From Rhodobacterales bacterium HKCCE2091 (lineage in GTDB: Bacteria > Pseudomonadota > Alphaproteobacteria > Rhodobacterales > Rhodobacteraceae), in contig WVSL01000019.1 in the NCBI GenBank assembly GCA_015689685.1, positions 1 to 64,000 on the forward strand: 64,000 bases of DNA, in the 5' to 3' direction. A program made the translations under genes and the position numbers. Every line of letters starts with the position of its first letter. Within the stretch, counting starts at the first letter, position 1. Below, piece after piece: positions 45,989 to 55,245 of this stretch. Under the pieces are notes generated by a model, which made no database searches, was not told the DNA's origin, and saw only the letters and a program-made list of their open reading frames with translations.

Positions 45989-46750
45989 ATGTCCCTCCGC
46001 CGCATCGCCCCCGCGCTCTGCCTGGCCGCCGCCTGCCTCGCCACCCCGGCGCTGGCCACCGACATCGACAACATGACAGAGGCCGAGCGCGAGGCGTTCC
46101 GGACCGAGGTCCGCGCCTATCTCCTCGAGAACCCCGAGGTTCTGATGGAGGCGATCTCGGTGCTGGAGGAACGGCAGGCCAATGCCGAGGCCGAACGCGA
46201 CCTGCAACTCGTCGCCGCCAATGCCCCGGCGCTGTTCGGCATGGAGGGCGACTACGTTCTCGGCAACCCCGACGGCGACATCACCGTGGTCGAGTTCCAG
46301 GACTACCGCTGCGGCTATTGCCGCCGGGCCGCGCCCGAGGTGACCGAACTGTTGGAAAGCGACGGCAACATCCGCCTGATCGTGAAGGAATTCCCGATCC
46401 TGGGCGAACAGTCGGTGCTGGCCTCGCGCTTCGCGCTCGCGGCCCGCTACGTCGCCGGCGACACGGCCTACGAGGACCTGCACTACGCCCTGATCGAGAT
46501 GCGCGGCGACATGACCGAGATGTCTCTCGCCTCCCTCGCCGACGACCTCGGCTACGACGGCACCGCGATCCTCGCCGGGATGGACGACCCCCGGATCGAC
46601 GAGATCCTGAATGCCAACTACGCGCTCGCGCAGACGATGGGGATCTCGGGCACGCCGACCTTCGTCTTCGGCCGCCAGCTTGTTAGGGGCTACATTCCCG
46701 GCGCGCAGATGGAGGCCATCGTCGCCGAGGAGCGCAGCGCGCTTCAGTGA
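45989..46750 (+). CDS. Periplasmic DsbA-family thiol oxidoreductase
   Basis: A 253-residue exported protein with a signal peptide (cleavage after ALA, about residue 23), a charged helical N-terminal region (about 28-75) and a DsbA/Com1-type thioredoxin fold. The active site is C108-G-Y-C111 and the cis-proline loop is SGTPTF. The N-terminal helical region resembles the oligomerisation domain of ScsC-like isomerases. It probably forms or shuffles disulfides in periplasmic proteins. No DsbB or DsbD gene is nearby. Confidence 0.9.
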   Translation: MSLRRIAPALCLAAACLATPALATDIDNMTEAEREAFRTEVRAYLLENPEVLMEAISVLEERQANAEAERDLQLVAANAPALFGMEGDYVLGNPDGDITVVEFQDYRCGYCRRAAPEVTELLESDGNIRLIVKEFPILGEQSVLASRFALAARYVAGDTAYEDLHYALIEMRGDMTEMSLASLADDLGYDGTAILAGMDDPRIDEILNANYALAQTMGISGTPTFVFGRQLVRGYIPGAQMEAIVAEERSALQ

Positions 46751-46944
46751 CGGCGGCGCGACAGCACCGCGGATCCCACGATCAGCACGACGAGAAGCGG
46801 CAGCGCGACCGCGTTCATCCCCGCCGCATATAGCGCGGCGATGGTGACGGTCGTTCCTGTCACGAGAATGGCGGGGGTCGGGGATCGGACGGTTCGCGCC
46901 TGCACCTGCGCCTGCGGGGCGCCGTCTACCTCAGCATTGCACAT
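46744..46944 (-). CDS. Small hypothetical membrane protein
   Basis: A 66-residue frame with a hydrophilic start and one or two hydrophobic segments (about 25-45 and 46-60) ending in SRRRH, a positive-inside tail. It overlaps the end of the DsbA-like gene by seven bases. No recognisable family and only a weak ribosome-binding sequence, so the gene is uncertain. Confidence 0.4.
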   Translation of the reverse strand: MCNAEVDGAPQAQVQARTVRSPTPAILVTGTTVTIAALYAAGMNAVALPLLVVLIVGSAVLSRRRH

Positions 46945-47138
46945 GGGCTCACTCGATCACCGGGTACGAAAACGGCTTCGACCCTAGCATGACACCTGCG
47001 TAGCCGCGCGCGGAACCGGTGGCAACACACCGGTCCGTATTCGGAAACGGAACCGCGCGGCCTATGTGCACCGGGCACCGTCGTGACTGTGCCGCGCGGG
47101 GCGGTCCCATCCCGGCCCGACGCTGCGCCAGAACGGAA

Positions 47139-47166
47139 AACGGCGGCGCCCTGCGGCGCCGCCGTT
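47139..47166 (-). terminator. Intrinsic terminator of rne
   Basis: AACGGCGGCGCC (47139-47150) and GGCGCCGCCGTT (47155-47166) form a perfect 12-bp stem around CTGC. Read on the minus strand it is followed by Ts (TTTTCCGTTC including the stem's last bases), 24 bases after the rne stop. Confidence 0.8.
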
Positions 47167-47189
47167 CCCGATATTCCGTTTCGTTCCGG

Positions 47190-49883
47190 TCAGTTGCCGA
47201 AGGACCACCAACCACGGCGCTTGGGCTTGTCATCGTCCTCCGCACCGTCGGCATCGGCGCCCACGGGCTCCGGCTCCGGCGTGTCGGACTTGGTCTCCGG
47301 CGCGGGTTCCGGGGCCTCGGCGGCCTCGGGAACGCGCTCCGGTTCCGGCTCCGGCTCGGGTGCCGCTTCCGGCTCCTCCGCGGTCTCGGCGACCGGTTCG
47401 GGCGCGGGTTCCGGCTCCGGCTCCGCCGCCTCGACGGGCTGCGATTCGGCCTCTGCCACCTCGGTCACGGGCTCCGCCTCGGCATCGGCGGTTTCCTCTG
47501 CCACGGGTTCCGGCGTCTTCTTGCGCCGCGACCGGCCACCTCGGGACCGCGACTTCGCGGGCTTTTCCGCCACCTCTTCGGCAGCGTCTTCCGCGGGCGT
47601 TTCATCCGACTGGGCCTCGGCCTCGGGCGTGGGCTCGGCCTCGGTGTCCGCCTTTGCCTCGCCGGTGTCGTCGGACTCGGTCTCGCCGTTCTCGTCGCCG
47701 TCCTGGCCGCGATCCTCCGCACCGCCCTTGCGGCGGCCACGGCCACCGCGACGGCGGCGGCGGCGCTTCTTGTTGCCATCCCCGTTGCCGTCACCGTTCG
47801 CGTCGGCCTCTTCGGAAACCTGCGCCTCGGCCACTTCGACCTCTTCGGTCTCCGCCTCCTCGACCTCGAGCTCCTCGATAGAATCCATCAGAGCGGTGTC
47901 CATCGACAGGATCGGCGCGGCCTCGGGCACGCGGCGGGTCGCGGTCTTGAACTTCTCGATCTTGTAGTCGGGCGCGATCAGCGAGGGATCGGCCTCGACC
48001 CGGATCGACAGGCCGTAGCGGGCCTCCAGCGCGGCGAGGTATTCCCGCTTCTGGTTCATGATGAAGTTCACGATGCCCACGGGCGCGGTCAGAAGCACCT
48101 CGCGCGAGCGGCGGCGGGTGCCTTCCTCCTCGAGCTGGCGGATGATCGACAGCGCGAGGCTGTCGTCGGACCGCACGAGCCCGGTGCCGTGGCAATGCGA
48201 GCAGGCCTGCGTCGTGGCCTCCAGCATCCCGGGCCGCAGCCGCTGACGCGACATCTCCAGCAGACCGAAGGCCGAGATCCGGCCGACCTGGATCCGCGCC
48301 CTGTCGTTCTTCAGCTTGTCCTTCAGACGCTTCTCGACCGCGTTGTTGTTGCGGCGTTCGTCCATGTCGATGAAGTCGATGACGATCAGGCCGGCGAGGT
48401 CACGCAGGCGCAGTTGCCGCGCGACTTCCTCGGCGGCTTCGAGGTTGGTCTTGAGGGCGGTTTCCTCGATCGAGCCTTCCTTGGTCGCCTTGCCCGAGTT
48501 CACGTCGATGGCGACGAGCGCCTCGGTCACGCCGATCACGATGTAGCCGCCGGATTTCAGCTGCACGACCGGGTTGAACATGTCGGCGAGGTAGCCCTCG
48601 ACCTGGTAGCGGGCGAAGAGCGGCAGGCCCTCGCCGTAGTGCTTCACGTTCTTGGCGTGGGACGGCATGATCATCTTCATGAAGTCCTTGGCCTGCCGGT
48701 AGCCGGCCTCGCCCTCCACCAGCACCTCGTCGATCTCGCGGCTGTAGAGGTCGCGGATCGAGCGGTGGATCAGGTTGCCTTCCTCGTAGATCGGCGCGGG
48801 CGCGATCGACTTCAGCGTCAGTTCGCGGATCTGCTCCCACTGGCGCTGGAGGTATTCGTAGTCGCGCTTGATCTCGGTCTTGGTCCGCTGCGAGCCGGCG
48901 GTGCGGACGATCAGGCCCGCGCCCTGCGGCACGTCGAGCGAGACGGCGATTTCCTTCAGCTTCTTGCGGTCGGCGGCGTTGGTGATCTTGCGCGAGATGC
49001 CGCCGCCACGGGCGGTGTTCGGCATCAGCACGCAATAGCGGCCGGCAAGCGAGAGGTAGGTGGTCAGCGCCGCGCCCTTGTTGCCACGCTCTTCCTTGAC
49101 GACCTGGACCAGCATGATCTGCCGGACCTTCACGACCTCCTGGATCTTGTACTTGCGCGGGCGCGGCTTGCGTGCCGGGCGGATGTCTTCCTGCGCGTCG
49201 TCGTCGGCGACGGTGTCGACGGCGGGCTCGGCGTCATCGTCACCGTCCTCGTCGTCGCCGTCGTTCTCGGCATCGTCCCCGTCATCGGAGTCGTCCCCGG
49301 CCACGTCGTCGGCGGCGGCGGTATCCCCGGCCACCGCGGCCTCGGCCTCGTCGGCTTCCTGCGCGGCGTCCTCGACGGTCTCAACGGCGGTCGCGGTCTC
49401 GTCCTCGGGGGTGTCGACGTCGTCCTGGTCCTCGCCCAGGTCGACCACATCCATGCCAGACGGCTGCGCCTCGCCGCGGGTCACCGCGTCGGCCGCGCTG
49501 TCCTCGGCCTTGCTGTCGGAGCCCTTGCGGCGGCGGCGGCTGCGGCGCTTGGGCTTCGCGGCGGCCTCGGCCTCCTCGCGGGCCATCGCCTCGGCGTATT
49601 CCCGTTCCTCCGCCAGCAGCGCCTCGCGGTCCGCGACGGGAATCTGGTAGTAGTCGGGGTGAATTTCCGAGAAGGCGAGGAAACCGTGCCGGTTGCCGCC
49701 GTAATCCACGAAGGCGGCCTGCAGCGAGGGTTCGACCCGCGTGACCTTTGCCAGGTAGATGTTGCCTGCGAGTTGCCGCTTGTTCAGCGACTCGAAATCG
49801 AATTCCTCGACCTTGTTTCCGTCAGCCACGACAACGCGGGTCTCTTCCGCGTGGGTGGCGTCGATGAGCATCTTCTTTGCCAT
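47190..49883 (-). CDS. rne: Ribonuclease E
   Basis: An 897-residue endoribonuclease that organises the RNA degradosome. The N-terminal catalytic half shows the S1 domain, interrupted by a long acidic and Arg-rich insert (about residues 80-225) typical of alphaproteobacterial RNase E, the DNase I-like active site (AIDVNSGKATKEG and VIDFIDMDERRNN) and the zinc-link CSHCHGTG. The C-terminal part (from about 620) is disordered, rich in Glu, Pro and Ala with Arg-rich clusters that bind RNA and partners. The ATG at 49883 gives MAKKMLIDATHAEE, as in relatives. Confidence 0.96.
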   Translation of the reverse strand: MAKKMLIDATHAEETRVVVADGNKVEEFDFESLNKRQLAGNIYLAKVTRVEPSLQAAFVDYGGNRHGFLAFSEIHPDYYQIPVADREALLAEEREYAEAMAREEAEAAAKPKRRSRRRRKGSDSKAEDSAADAVTRGEAQPSGMDVVDLGEDQDDVDTPEDETATAVETVEDAAQEADEAEAAVAGDTAAADDVAGDDSDDGDDAENDGDDEDGDDDAEPAVDTVADDDAQEDIRPARKPRPRKYKIQEVVKVRQIMLVQVVKEERGNKGAALTTYLSLAGRYCVLMPNTARGGGISRKITNAADRKKLKEIAVSLDVPQGAGLIVRTAGSQRTKTEIKRDYEYLQRQWEQIRELTLKSIAPAPIYEEGNLIHRSIRDLYSREIDEVLVEGEAGYRQAKDFMKMIMPSHAKNVKHYGEGLPLFARYQVEGYLADMFNPVVQLKSGGYIVIGVTEALVAIDVNSGKATKEGSIEETALKTNLEAAEEVARQLRLRDLAGLIVIDFIDMDERRNNNAVEKRLKDKLKNDRARIQVGRISAFGLLEMSRQRLRPGMLEATTQACSHCHGTGLVRSDDSLALSIIRQLEEEGTRRRSREVLLTAPVGIVNFIMNQKREYLAALEARYGLSIRVEADPSLIAPDYKIEKFKTATRRVPEAAPILSMDTALMDSIEELEVEEAETEEVEVAEAQVSEEADANGDGNGDGNKKRRRRRRGGRGRRKGGAEDRGQDGDENGETESDDTGEAKADTEAEPTPEAEAQSDETPAEDAAEEVAEKPAKSRSRGGRSRRKKTPEPVAEETADAEAEPVTEVAEAESQPVEAAEPEPEPAPEPVAETAEEPEAAPEPEPEPERVPEAAEAPEPAPETKSDTPEPEPVGADADGAEDDDKPKRRGWWSFGN

Positions 49884-50336
49884 GAAATCCTTGCACATGA
49901 CCGGGGCGCCGGTCGCCCGGGGGGCGCGGCGGAGCGGTCATGGTGTCCTGTAAGAGAAGCGTCGCGCAGGCGCGTCGACAGGGGCCGGGCCGTTGCCCTG
50001 CCTGTCACTGTCGCCGATGTCCACACGCGTTGCATCGCGGTTTGTCTCCGATGACGACAGCCCTCGGGCGCGCCACCAATTCGGGCCCCTGGGGAGGGCC
50101 GTTCGTTCGGTCCGGTTCGCGTCATGCGAACCGCACGCTATTCCTGACCACACCCCGCTGCGGGCTTTCGGACGCATGTCCGGGGTCGGCAGAGAAACCA
50201 GAACGTCGGCCAGACCTCCTCGGCAGGCCGACTTGCACGACATTAATGTGTGACATGCGCAAATTACAATCACGATTTTGTCGCGGGCGCCCGTTCCGGG
50301 GCGCATCCGGCCGGGGGAAGTTCTTGATTTGCCGTG
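49884..50336 (-). promoter_or_regulatory. Long leader region of rne with a candidate promoter
   Basis: About 450 bases upstream of rne hold no supported gene. On the minus strand TTGTAA (50269-50264) and TTAATG (50246-50241) are 17 bases apart in an AT-rich patch, a possible promoter giving a leader of roughly 350 bases. A leader of that size is known to mediate autoregulation of rne in enterobacteria. The remaining sequence is GC-rich with several possible stems. The promoter is a weak match. Confidence 0.35.
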
Positions 50337-51161
50337 TTAAGACCGCCCCAAGGGCCAATCCAGCGAAAGCACCATCGCCCGGTGGTCGGACAGGACCGGT
50401 TCGGCCGGTAGGTCGAACCGCGCGACCGGCACGCCCGGCGTGACCAGCATGTAATCGGCGAACCGCACCGGCTTGTCGTAGAGCACCGTCCGCGTGTCGT
50501 CATGGCCGCGCCCGGTCACGAGGTCGGACAGGCCGATCCCGGCGAGGAACGCGAAGGTCGCCGATCCCGGCAGGATGTTCAGGTCGCCCGCGAGGACGAG
50601 GGGCTCGCCCGGACGGGCGAAATCCTCCAGCGCCGCGCGGATCGCTCTCGCCTGCGCCTCGCGGGCCGGGGTGTCGCCCTTGCCGGCGGGATCGCGCAGA
50701 CCGTGCAGGTGCGCGACGACCAGCGTGCCCGGCGCGGCGGGATCTGCGATCCGCAGGACCTGCATCGTGCGCGGTACGGGCTCGGGGCCCCAACCGTCGG
50801 CGCGGAAGCCGCCGTGGACGAAGACGCTGCGGTACTCGGTCACCGCGAGGTGCGGCGCGATCCACGCCGCGATGCCGTGCTCCGACGCCACCTCCCGCCC
50901 CTGCCCGTCCCGCATCACCCCGCGCGCGGCGGGCGCGAACAGCCCCTGGTGGCGCGGCAGGCATTTCGACACGTCCGCGAACAGGTCCGCGCGCTGGTCG
51001 AGCCGCCGGAAATCATCCTCGTATACCAGCCAGTCCGGCGAGGGCACCGGGGCGCGCGTAACCTCCTGCAGGCACAGGATGTCCGGCACCTCGGCGGCGA
51101 TCCAGTCCGGCAGCGCGGGCCAGACCTTGCCGCCCCAGGCGTTCAGACTGACGATGCGCAA
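50337..51161 (-). CDS. Endonuclease/exonuclease/phosphatase family protein
   Basis: A 274-residue protein of the DNase I-like phosphohydrolase fold. Motifs in order are LNAWGG (Asn), CLQEV (metal-binding Glu), HLHGLRD, GDLNILPG and SDHRAM. These proteins hydrolyse phosphodiesters in nucleic acids, phosphoinositides or sphingolipids; the substrate here is unknown. The start is TTG at 51161, four bases after the stop of the response regulator gene, so it is likely translationally coupled to that two-component operon. There is no signal peptide. Confidence 0.85.
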   Translation of the reverse strand: MRIVSLNAWGGKVWPALPDWIAAEVPDILCLQEVTRAPVPSPDWLVYEDDFRRLDQRADLFADVSKCLPRHQGLFAPAARGVMRDGQGREVASEHGIAAWIAPHLAVTEYRSVFVHGGFRADGWGPEPVPRTMQVLRIADPAAPGTLVVAHLHGLRDPAGKGDTPAREAQARAIRAALEDFARPGEPLVLAGDLNILPGSATFAFLAGIGLSDLVTGRGHDDTRTVLYDKPVRFADYMLVTPGVPVARFDLPAEPVLSDHRAMVLSLDWPLGRS

Positions 51162-51165
51162 GGGA

Positions 51166-52482
51166 TCAGAGATAGTCGGACCGGCTCAGCCCGTACTTCG
51201 CCATCTTCTCGTTCAGCGTCCGGCGCGGCAGGCACAACTCGTCCATCACCGCCGCGATGGAGCCCCGGTGCCGGCGCATGGTGTTGTCGATCAGCATCCG
51301 CTCGAACGCCTCGACGTATTCCTTCAGCGGCTTGCCCTCGCCCACGGCCTGCGGCGCGATCTCGGTATTGTCGTTCATCAGGAGCGACGCGATGGAGCCG
51401 GAGCCCCGGCGCTGCTGCAGGATCGCGCGTTCGGCGATGTTGATGAGCTGGCGGACGTTACCGGGCCAGGGTGCCTGCAGAAGCTGCGCGGCCTCCTGCG
51501 CCGTCACCTCGGGCGCGTCGGTGCCGTACTCGTCCGCGAACTGCTCTCCGAAACGGTTGAACAGCGTCAGGATGTCCTCGCCGCGCTGTCGCAGCGGCGG
51601 CAGGTCGATCCGCATCGCGGCAAGCCGGTAGAACAGGTCCGGCCGCAGGGCGGCCTCGCAGCCCTCTGGCTCGATCGCGTTGCAGATCGCCACGATCCGG
51701 GTTTCCGCCGGGGTGCCCTGGTCGTTGATCGCAGTCAGGAGGCGGGCCTGGAGCGCGTGGCTCAGCGCCTCCACGTCCTCCAGCACCAGCGACCCGCCGC
51801 GCGCCTGCTCCATCAGCGGCAGGTCCTGGTTCTCGTCCACCGGCCCGAACAGGATCTTGGTGATCTCCTCCTCGGGGTGGGCGGCGCAGGACAGCGACAC
51901 GAAGCTCTTGCCGGCGCGCGGACCGACCGCATGAAGCGCATGGGCGACCAGCGTCTTGCCGGTGCCGGTCTCACCGGTGATGAGCACGTGCCCGTCGGCC
52001 TGGCCGAGATCGAGGATGTCCTCGCGCAGGCGTTCCATCACCGGCGACGACCCGATCAGCTTGCGCATCAGCACCGTGCCGTCGCTCAGTTCGCGCCGCA
52101 GGGCGCGGTTGTCGAGCGTCAGGCGGCGGGTCTGCGTCGCGCGCTTGGCCAGTTCGGTCATCCGGTCGGGGTTGAACGGCTTTTCGAGAAAATCGTAGGC
52201 CCCGATCCGCATCGCCTCCACCGCCATCGGCACGTCGCCGTGGCCGGTGATCATGATGACGGGCAGGCCCGAATCCATGCCCATCAGGCGTTTCAGGAAG
52301 GCCATCCCGTCCATGCCCGGCATCTTGATGTCGGACACGACCACGCCGGGATAATCCGCGCCGATCCCCTTCAGCGCGTCCTCGGCGCTGGCGAAGGTCT
52401 CGGTCTCGAACCCCGACAGCGCCAGCCACTGGCTGATCGACTGCCGCATGTCCTGCTCGTCGTCGACGATCGCGATCTTCAT
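51166..52482 (-). CDS. DctD-like response regulator lacking the GAFTGA motif
   Basis: A 438-residue NtrC-family regulator: receiver with phosphoacceptor D51 (SDIKMPGMDG), AAA+ domain with Walker A GETGTGKT (170-177), and a C-terminal Fis-type HTH (CLPRRTLNEKMAKYGLS). The segment where GAFTGA should stand reads LFGPVDENQDLPLMEQARGG, so the sigma54-contacting loop is missing, and the Walker B motif is changed to LVLEDVE (acidic pair reversed). WPGNVRQL is retained. It therefore probably does not activate RpoN promoters. The kinase gene is 16 bases upstream and an EEP-family gene follows after four bases. Confidence 0.9.
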   Translation of the reverse strand: MKIAIVDDEQDMRQSISQWLALSGFETETFASAEDALKGIGADYPGVVVSDIKMPGMDGMAFLKRLMGMDSGLPVIMITGHGDVPMAVEAMRIGAYDFLEKPFNPDRMTELAKRATQTRRLTLDNRALRRELSDGTVLMRKLIGSSPVMERLREDILDLGQADGHVLITGETGTGKTLVAHALHAVGPRAGKSFVSLSCAAHPEEEITKILFGPVDENQDLPLMEQARGGSLVLEDVEALSHALQARLLTAINDQGTPAETRIVAICNAIEPEGCEAALRPDLFYRLAAMRIDLPPLRQRGEDILTLFNRFGEQFADEYGTDAPEVTAQEAAQLLQAPWPGNVRQLINIAERAILQQRRGSGSIASLLMNDNTEIAPQAVGEGKPLKEYVEAFERMLIDNTMRRHRGSIAAVMDELCLPRRTLNEKMAKYGLSRSDYL

Positions 52483-52498
52483 GCTCAACCTCTGTCTT

Positions 52499-54268
52499 TC
52501 ATTCCGCGGCCTCGGACCCGCCCTCGCCGTAGATCGGCAGGCGGAGCTGGAAGACCGCGCCGCGGTTCTCTCCATTCCGGGCGGTCAGGCGGCCCCCGAG
52601 GTCCGCCACGATGCCCGACGAAATCGCAAGGCCGAGCCCGACGCCGTCGCCGGGGGCCTTGGTGGTGTAGAAGGGCTCGAACAGGGCATCGAGATCCTCG
52701 ATGCCGCGCCCCGAGTCGCGAACGGTCAGGATCGCCTCGTCGCCCTCGGCGATCAGAAGGTCCAGTTCGCGTTCGTCCTCCTCCCGCATCGCATCGAGCG
52801 CGTTGCGCAGGAGGTTGATGATGACCTGCTCCAGCCTGAGCCGGTCGGCCAGCACCATGACCGGACGTCGCGGCAGGGTCTGGCTGATATGCACGGTCTG
52901 GGTCCGCAGCTGCGGCTCCATCATGGTCAGGGCCGATTGCAGCGCGGCGCGCAGGTCCACGGGCTCGAACGCCTGGCTGCCTTTGCGCGCGTAGCTCTTC
53001 AGCTGCCGGGTAATCGCGCCCATGCGCTCGATCAGGTCGTCGATGCGCTGGAACGAGGACAGCGCCTCGTCCGGCCGCCGCCGCTGCAGCAACAGCTTCG
53101 CGCCCGCGAGGTAGGTCTTCATCGCCGCGAGCGGCTGGTTGAGCTCGTGACTGACCGCTGCCGACATCTCCCCGAGTGCTGCGAGCTTCTGGCTCTGCTG
53201 AAGGCTCTGCTCGGCTTCCTCGAGGTTTTTCTCGACGCGCTGACGCTCCGCGATTTCCCTTTGCAACCGGTCGTTTAGACGGCGAAGTTCCACCGATTCT
53301 CGCTGGAAGGCCCGGCTTTGCCGGCGCGCCCTACGGCTCATCCAGTAGAACCCGCCCGCCAGCAGCAGCGCGAAGCCCATGATCTCCAGCGCGAGAACGC
53401 CGTTCACCCGTTCGCGCACGCTGGAATAGGCGGTGAAGGACACGAGCCGCCAGCCGCGGAACGGGATCCGCGTCTCCTGCCGCAGCATCGCGTCCTCCAG
53501 GAAATACGGCCCGTCGTCTCCGAAACCCCAGGCCCCGGTCGCGTCGAGCGCGCGCTGGATCGCCGACGGCGGGTCGGAGACCTCCATCGCCTCGGCCTCG
53601 GTCAGCCCGCGCCAGCGTGGTTCGGTGGCGAGGATGATCCGACCTTCGCTGTCGGTGACGAACAGCGCCTCGCCGGTGCCGCGCCAGCGTTCGATGATCC
53701 GGGCGAGGTCGACCTCCACCATGATTACGCCGAGGAAGCGGTTGTCGGACCGGATCTGCCGCGAGAAGATGAAGTCGTAGCCGTTGCTCTGCCGCGCGTT
53801 GGTGGTGAAGGCGGTGTCGCTCTGCCGCTGCGCCTGCACGAAGAACTGGTCCTGCGTCCGCAACTCGCCGAGCCGGTTGCGGTCGGTCGCCGCCACCACC
53901 CGGCCGTCGCGGTTCAACAGCATGATCGAGGCCGCGCCGATTTCGTCCACGAACGAGATGAGCTGCTGCGAGGTGTTGGAAAAATCGTTGTTTTCCAAGG
54001 CCCGTGTCAGCGTCGGATCCCGCGACAGCAGAAGCGGCACGACGGAATTGCGCTGCAGCTCGGACACCAGCGTACCGGAGTAGAGCGCCTGCCGCACGCT
54101 GGCGCGGTTGCGCGTCGCCTCGGTGAACCGTTCGCTGAGCCAGGTGTTCGACACCCAGATCACGACGATGGCCACGGCGAGGAAGGCAAGGATGATCACC
54201 CGCGCCAGCCAAGGCCGCCGCCCGAGCGCGAGAGGCGCCGGCACGCTGTTCGTGGGGTCGTTGTTCAT
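52499..54268 (-). CDS. DctB-like sensor histidine kinase
   Basis: A 589-residue kinase with membrane segments at about 18-38 and 285-305, a periplasmic double-Cache region between, a coiled-coil linker, then HisKA with H374 in AVSHELNQPLAAM and HATPase_c with NLLRNALDAM, DSGRGIED and GDGVGLGLAIS. It closely parallels the kinase at 3675 but lacks a transporter gene nearby. The ATG at 54268 starts 46 bases after the purQ stop on the same strand. The ligand is unknown. Confidence 0.9.
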   Translation of the reverse strand: MNNDPTNSVPAPLALGRRPWLARVIILAFLAVAIVVIWVSNTWLSERFTEATRNRASVRQALYSGTLVSELQRNSVVPLLLSRDPTLTRALENNDFSNTSQQLISFVDEIGAASIMLLNRDGRVVAATDRNRLGELRTQDQFFVQAQRQSDTAFTTNARQSNGYDFIFSRQIRSDNRFLGVIMVEVDLARIIERWRGTGEALFVTDSEGRIILATEPRWRGLTEAEAMEVSDPPSAIQRALDATGAWGFGDDGPYFLEDAMLRQETRIPFRGWRLVSFTAYSSVRERVNGVLALEIMGFALLLAGGFYWMSRRARRQSRAFQRESVELRRLNDRLQREIAERQRVEKNLEEAEQSLQQSQKLAALGEMSAAVSHELNQPLAAMKTYLAGAKLLLQRRRPDEALSSFQRIDDLIERMGAITRQLKSYARKGSQAFEPVDLRAALQSALTMMEPQLRTQTVHISQTLPRRPVMVLADRLRLEQVIINLLRNALDAMREEDERELDLLIAEGDEAILTVRDSGRGIEDLDALFEPFYTTKAPGDGVGLGLAISSGIVADLGGRLTARNGENRGAVFQLRLPIYGEGGSEAAE

Positions 54269-54314
54269 GATCCGGAAATTATCGGACGCGGAAGGCCCCG
54301 ACAAGCGGCGGGGC

Positions 54315-54983
54315 TCAGGCGGCGACGAGGCTTTCGGCCAATGCGCGGAAGAGCGCCTGTCCGTCGGTGCCGCCATGCGCGGGATCCGCCGCCCGTTCCG
54401 GGTGCGGCATCATCCCGAGCGTGCGCCGGTTCTCCGACAGGATGCCCGCGATGTCCCGCGCCGCCCCGTTCGGCGTGTCGGTGTAGGTGAAGGCGATCCG
54501 GTCCTCGCCCGCCAGCCGGTCGAGCGTGTCGGGATCGGCGGTGTAGTTGCCGTCGTGATGCGCGATCGGGATCGCGATTTCCTGGCCCTTGTCGTAACCG
54601 CGGGTGAAGGCGCTGTCGGCGGTCTCCACGCGCAACCCGACGGTGCGGCAGATGTATTTCAGGCCCGCGTTCTGCAGGAGCGCGCCGGGCAGGAGCCGGG
54701 TTTCAGTCAGGATCTGGAAGCCGTTGCAGATGCCGAGCGTGTAGCCGCCCCGCGCCGCGTGGGCCTTCAGCGCCGACGCGATCGGCGACTGCGCCGCGAT
54801 GGCGCCGCAGCGCAGGTAGTCGCCGTAGGAAAACCCGCCGGGCACGCCGACGATGTCGACACCCTCGGGCAGCGCGGTGTCCTTGTGCCAGACCATGTCC
54901 ACCGAGAACCCGGCCTCGCGGAAGGCGACGGCGAGGTCGCGGTCGCAGTTCGATCCCGGGAAGACGAGGACGGCGGCTTTCAT
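54315..54983 (-). CDS. purQ: Phosphoribosylformylglycinamidine synthase subunit PurQ
   Basis: A 222-residue class I glutamine amidotransferase subunit that supplies ammonia to PurL in purine synthesis. The nucleophile cysteine is in LGICNGFQ, and the catalytic His and Glu are in [18 protein letters not shown] marks the start. ATG 54983 is preferred ([10 protein letters not shown]); another ATG two codons earlier is possible. PurS, its usual upstream partner, is 4.4 kb away at 59335, separated by four unrelated genes. Confidence 0.95.
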   Translation of the reverse strand: MKAAVLVFPGSNCDRDLAVAFREAGFSVDMVWHKDTALPEGVDIVGVPGGFSYGDYLRCGAIAAQSPIASALKAHAARGGYTLGICNGFQILTETRLLPGALLQNAGLKYICRTVGLRVETADSAFTRGYDKGQEIAIPIAHHDGNYTADPDTLDRLAGEDRIAFTYTDTPNGAARDIAGILSENRRTLGMMPHPERAADPAHGGTDGQALFRALAESLVAA

Positions 54984-55245
54984 GGGCATTCACTCCGGAC
55001 AGGGGGCGGCGGCGATGGCCGCACAAACACCCGCGACCCGCCCCGCGTCAATAGATCAATCCCGTCGAACGCCTGAGGGGCAGCGCCCGCTACCGGATGC
55101 CGAAAGTCCGGGCAGGGGCGGCACGCCGCCGGGCACGGACATTGCATCGCCGGAACGACAGGTGCGGCGGGTGCGCTTCCGACCACCCTCCCCCCTACCG
55201 TCAAATGCGTTTGGCGCCAGCGGCAACACGGGTAGGATGCGCGGC

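Noticed and set aside
47019-50054. Long plus-strand open frame opposite rne
   Set aside because: Antisense to RNase E; low-complexity Leu/Arg/Gly-rich translation with no family match.
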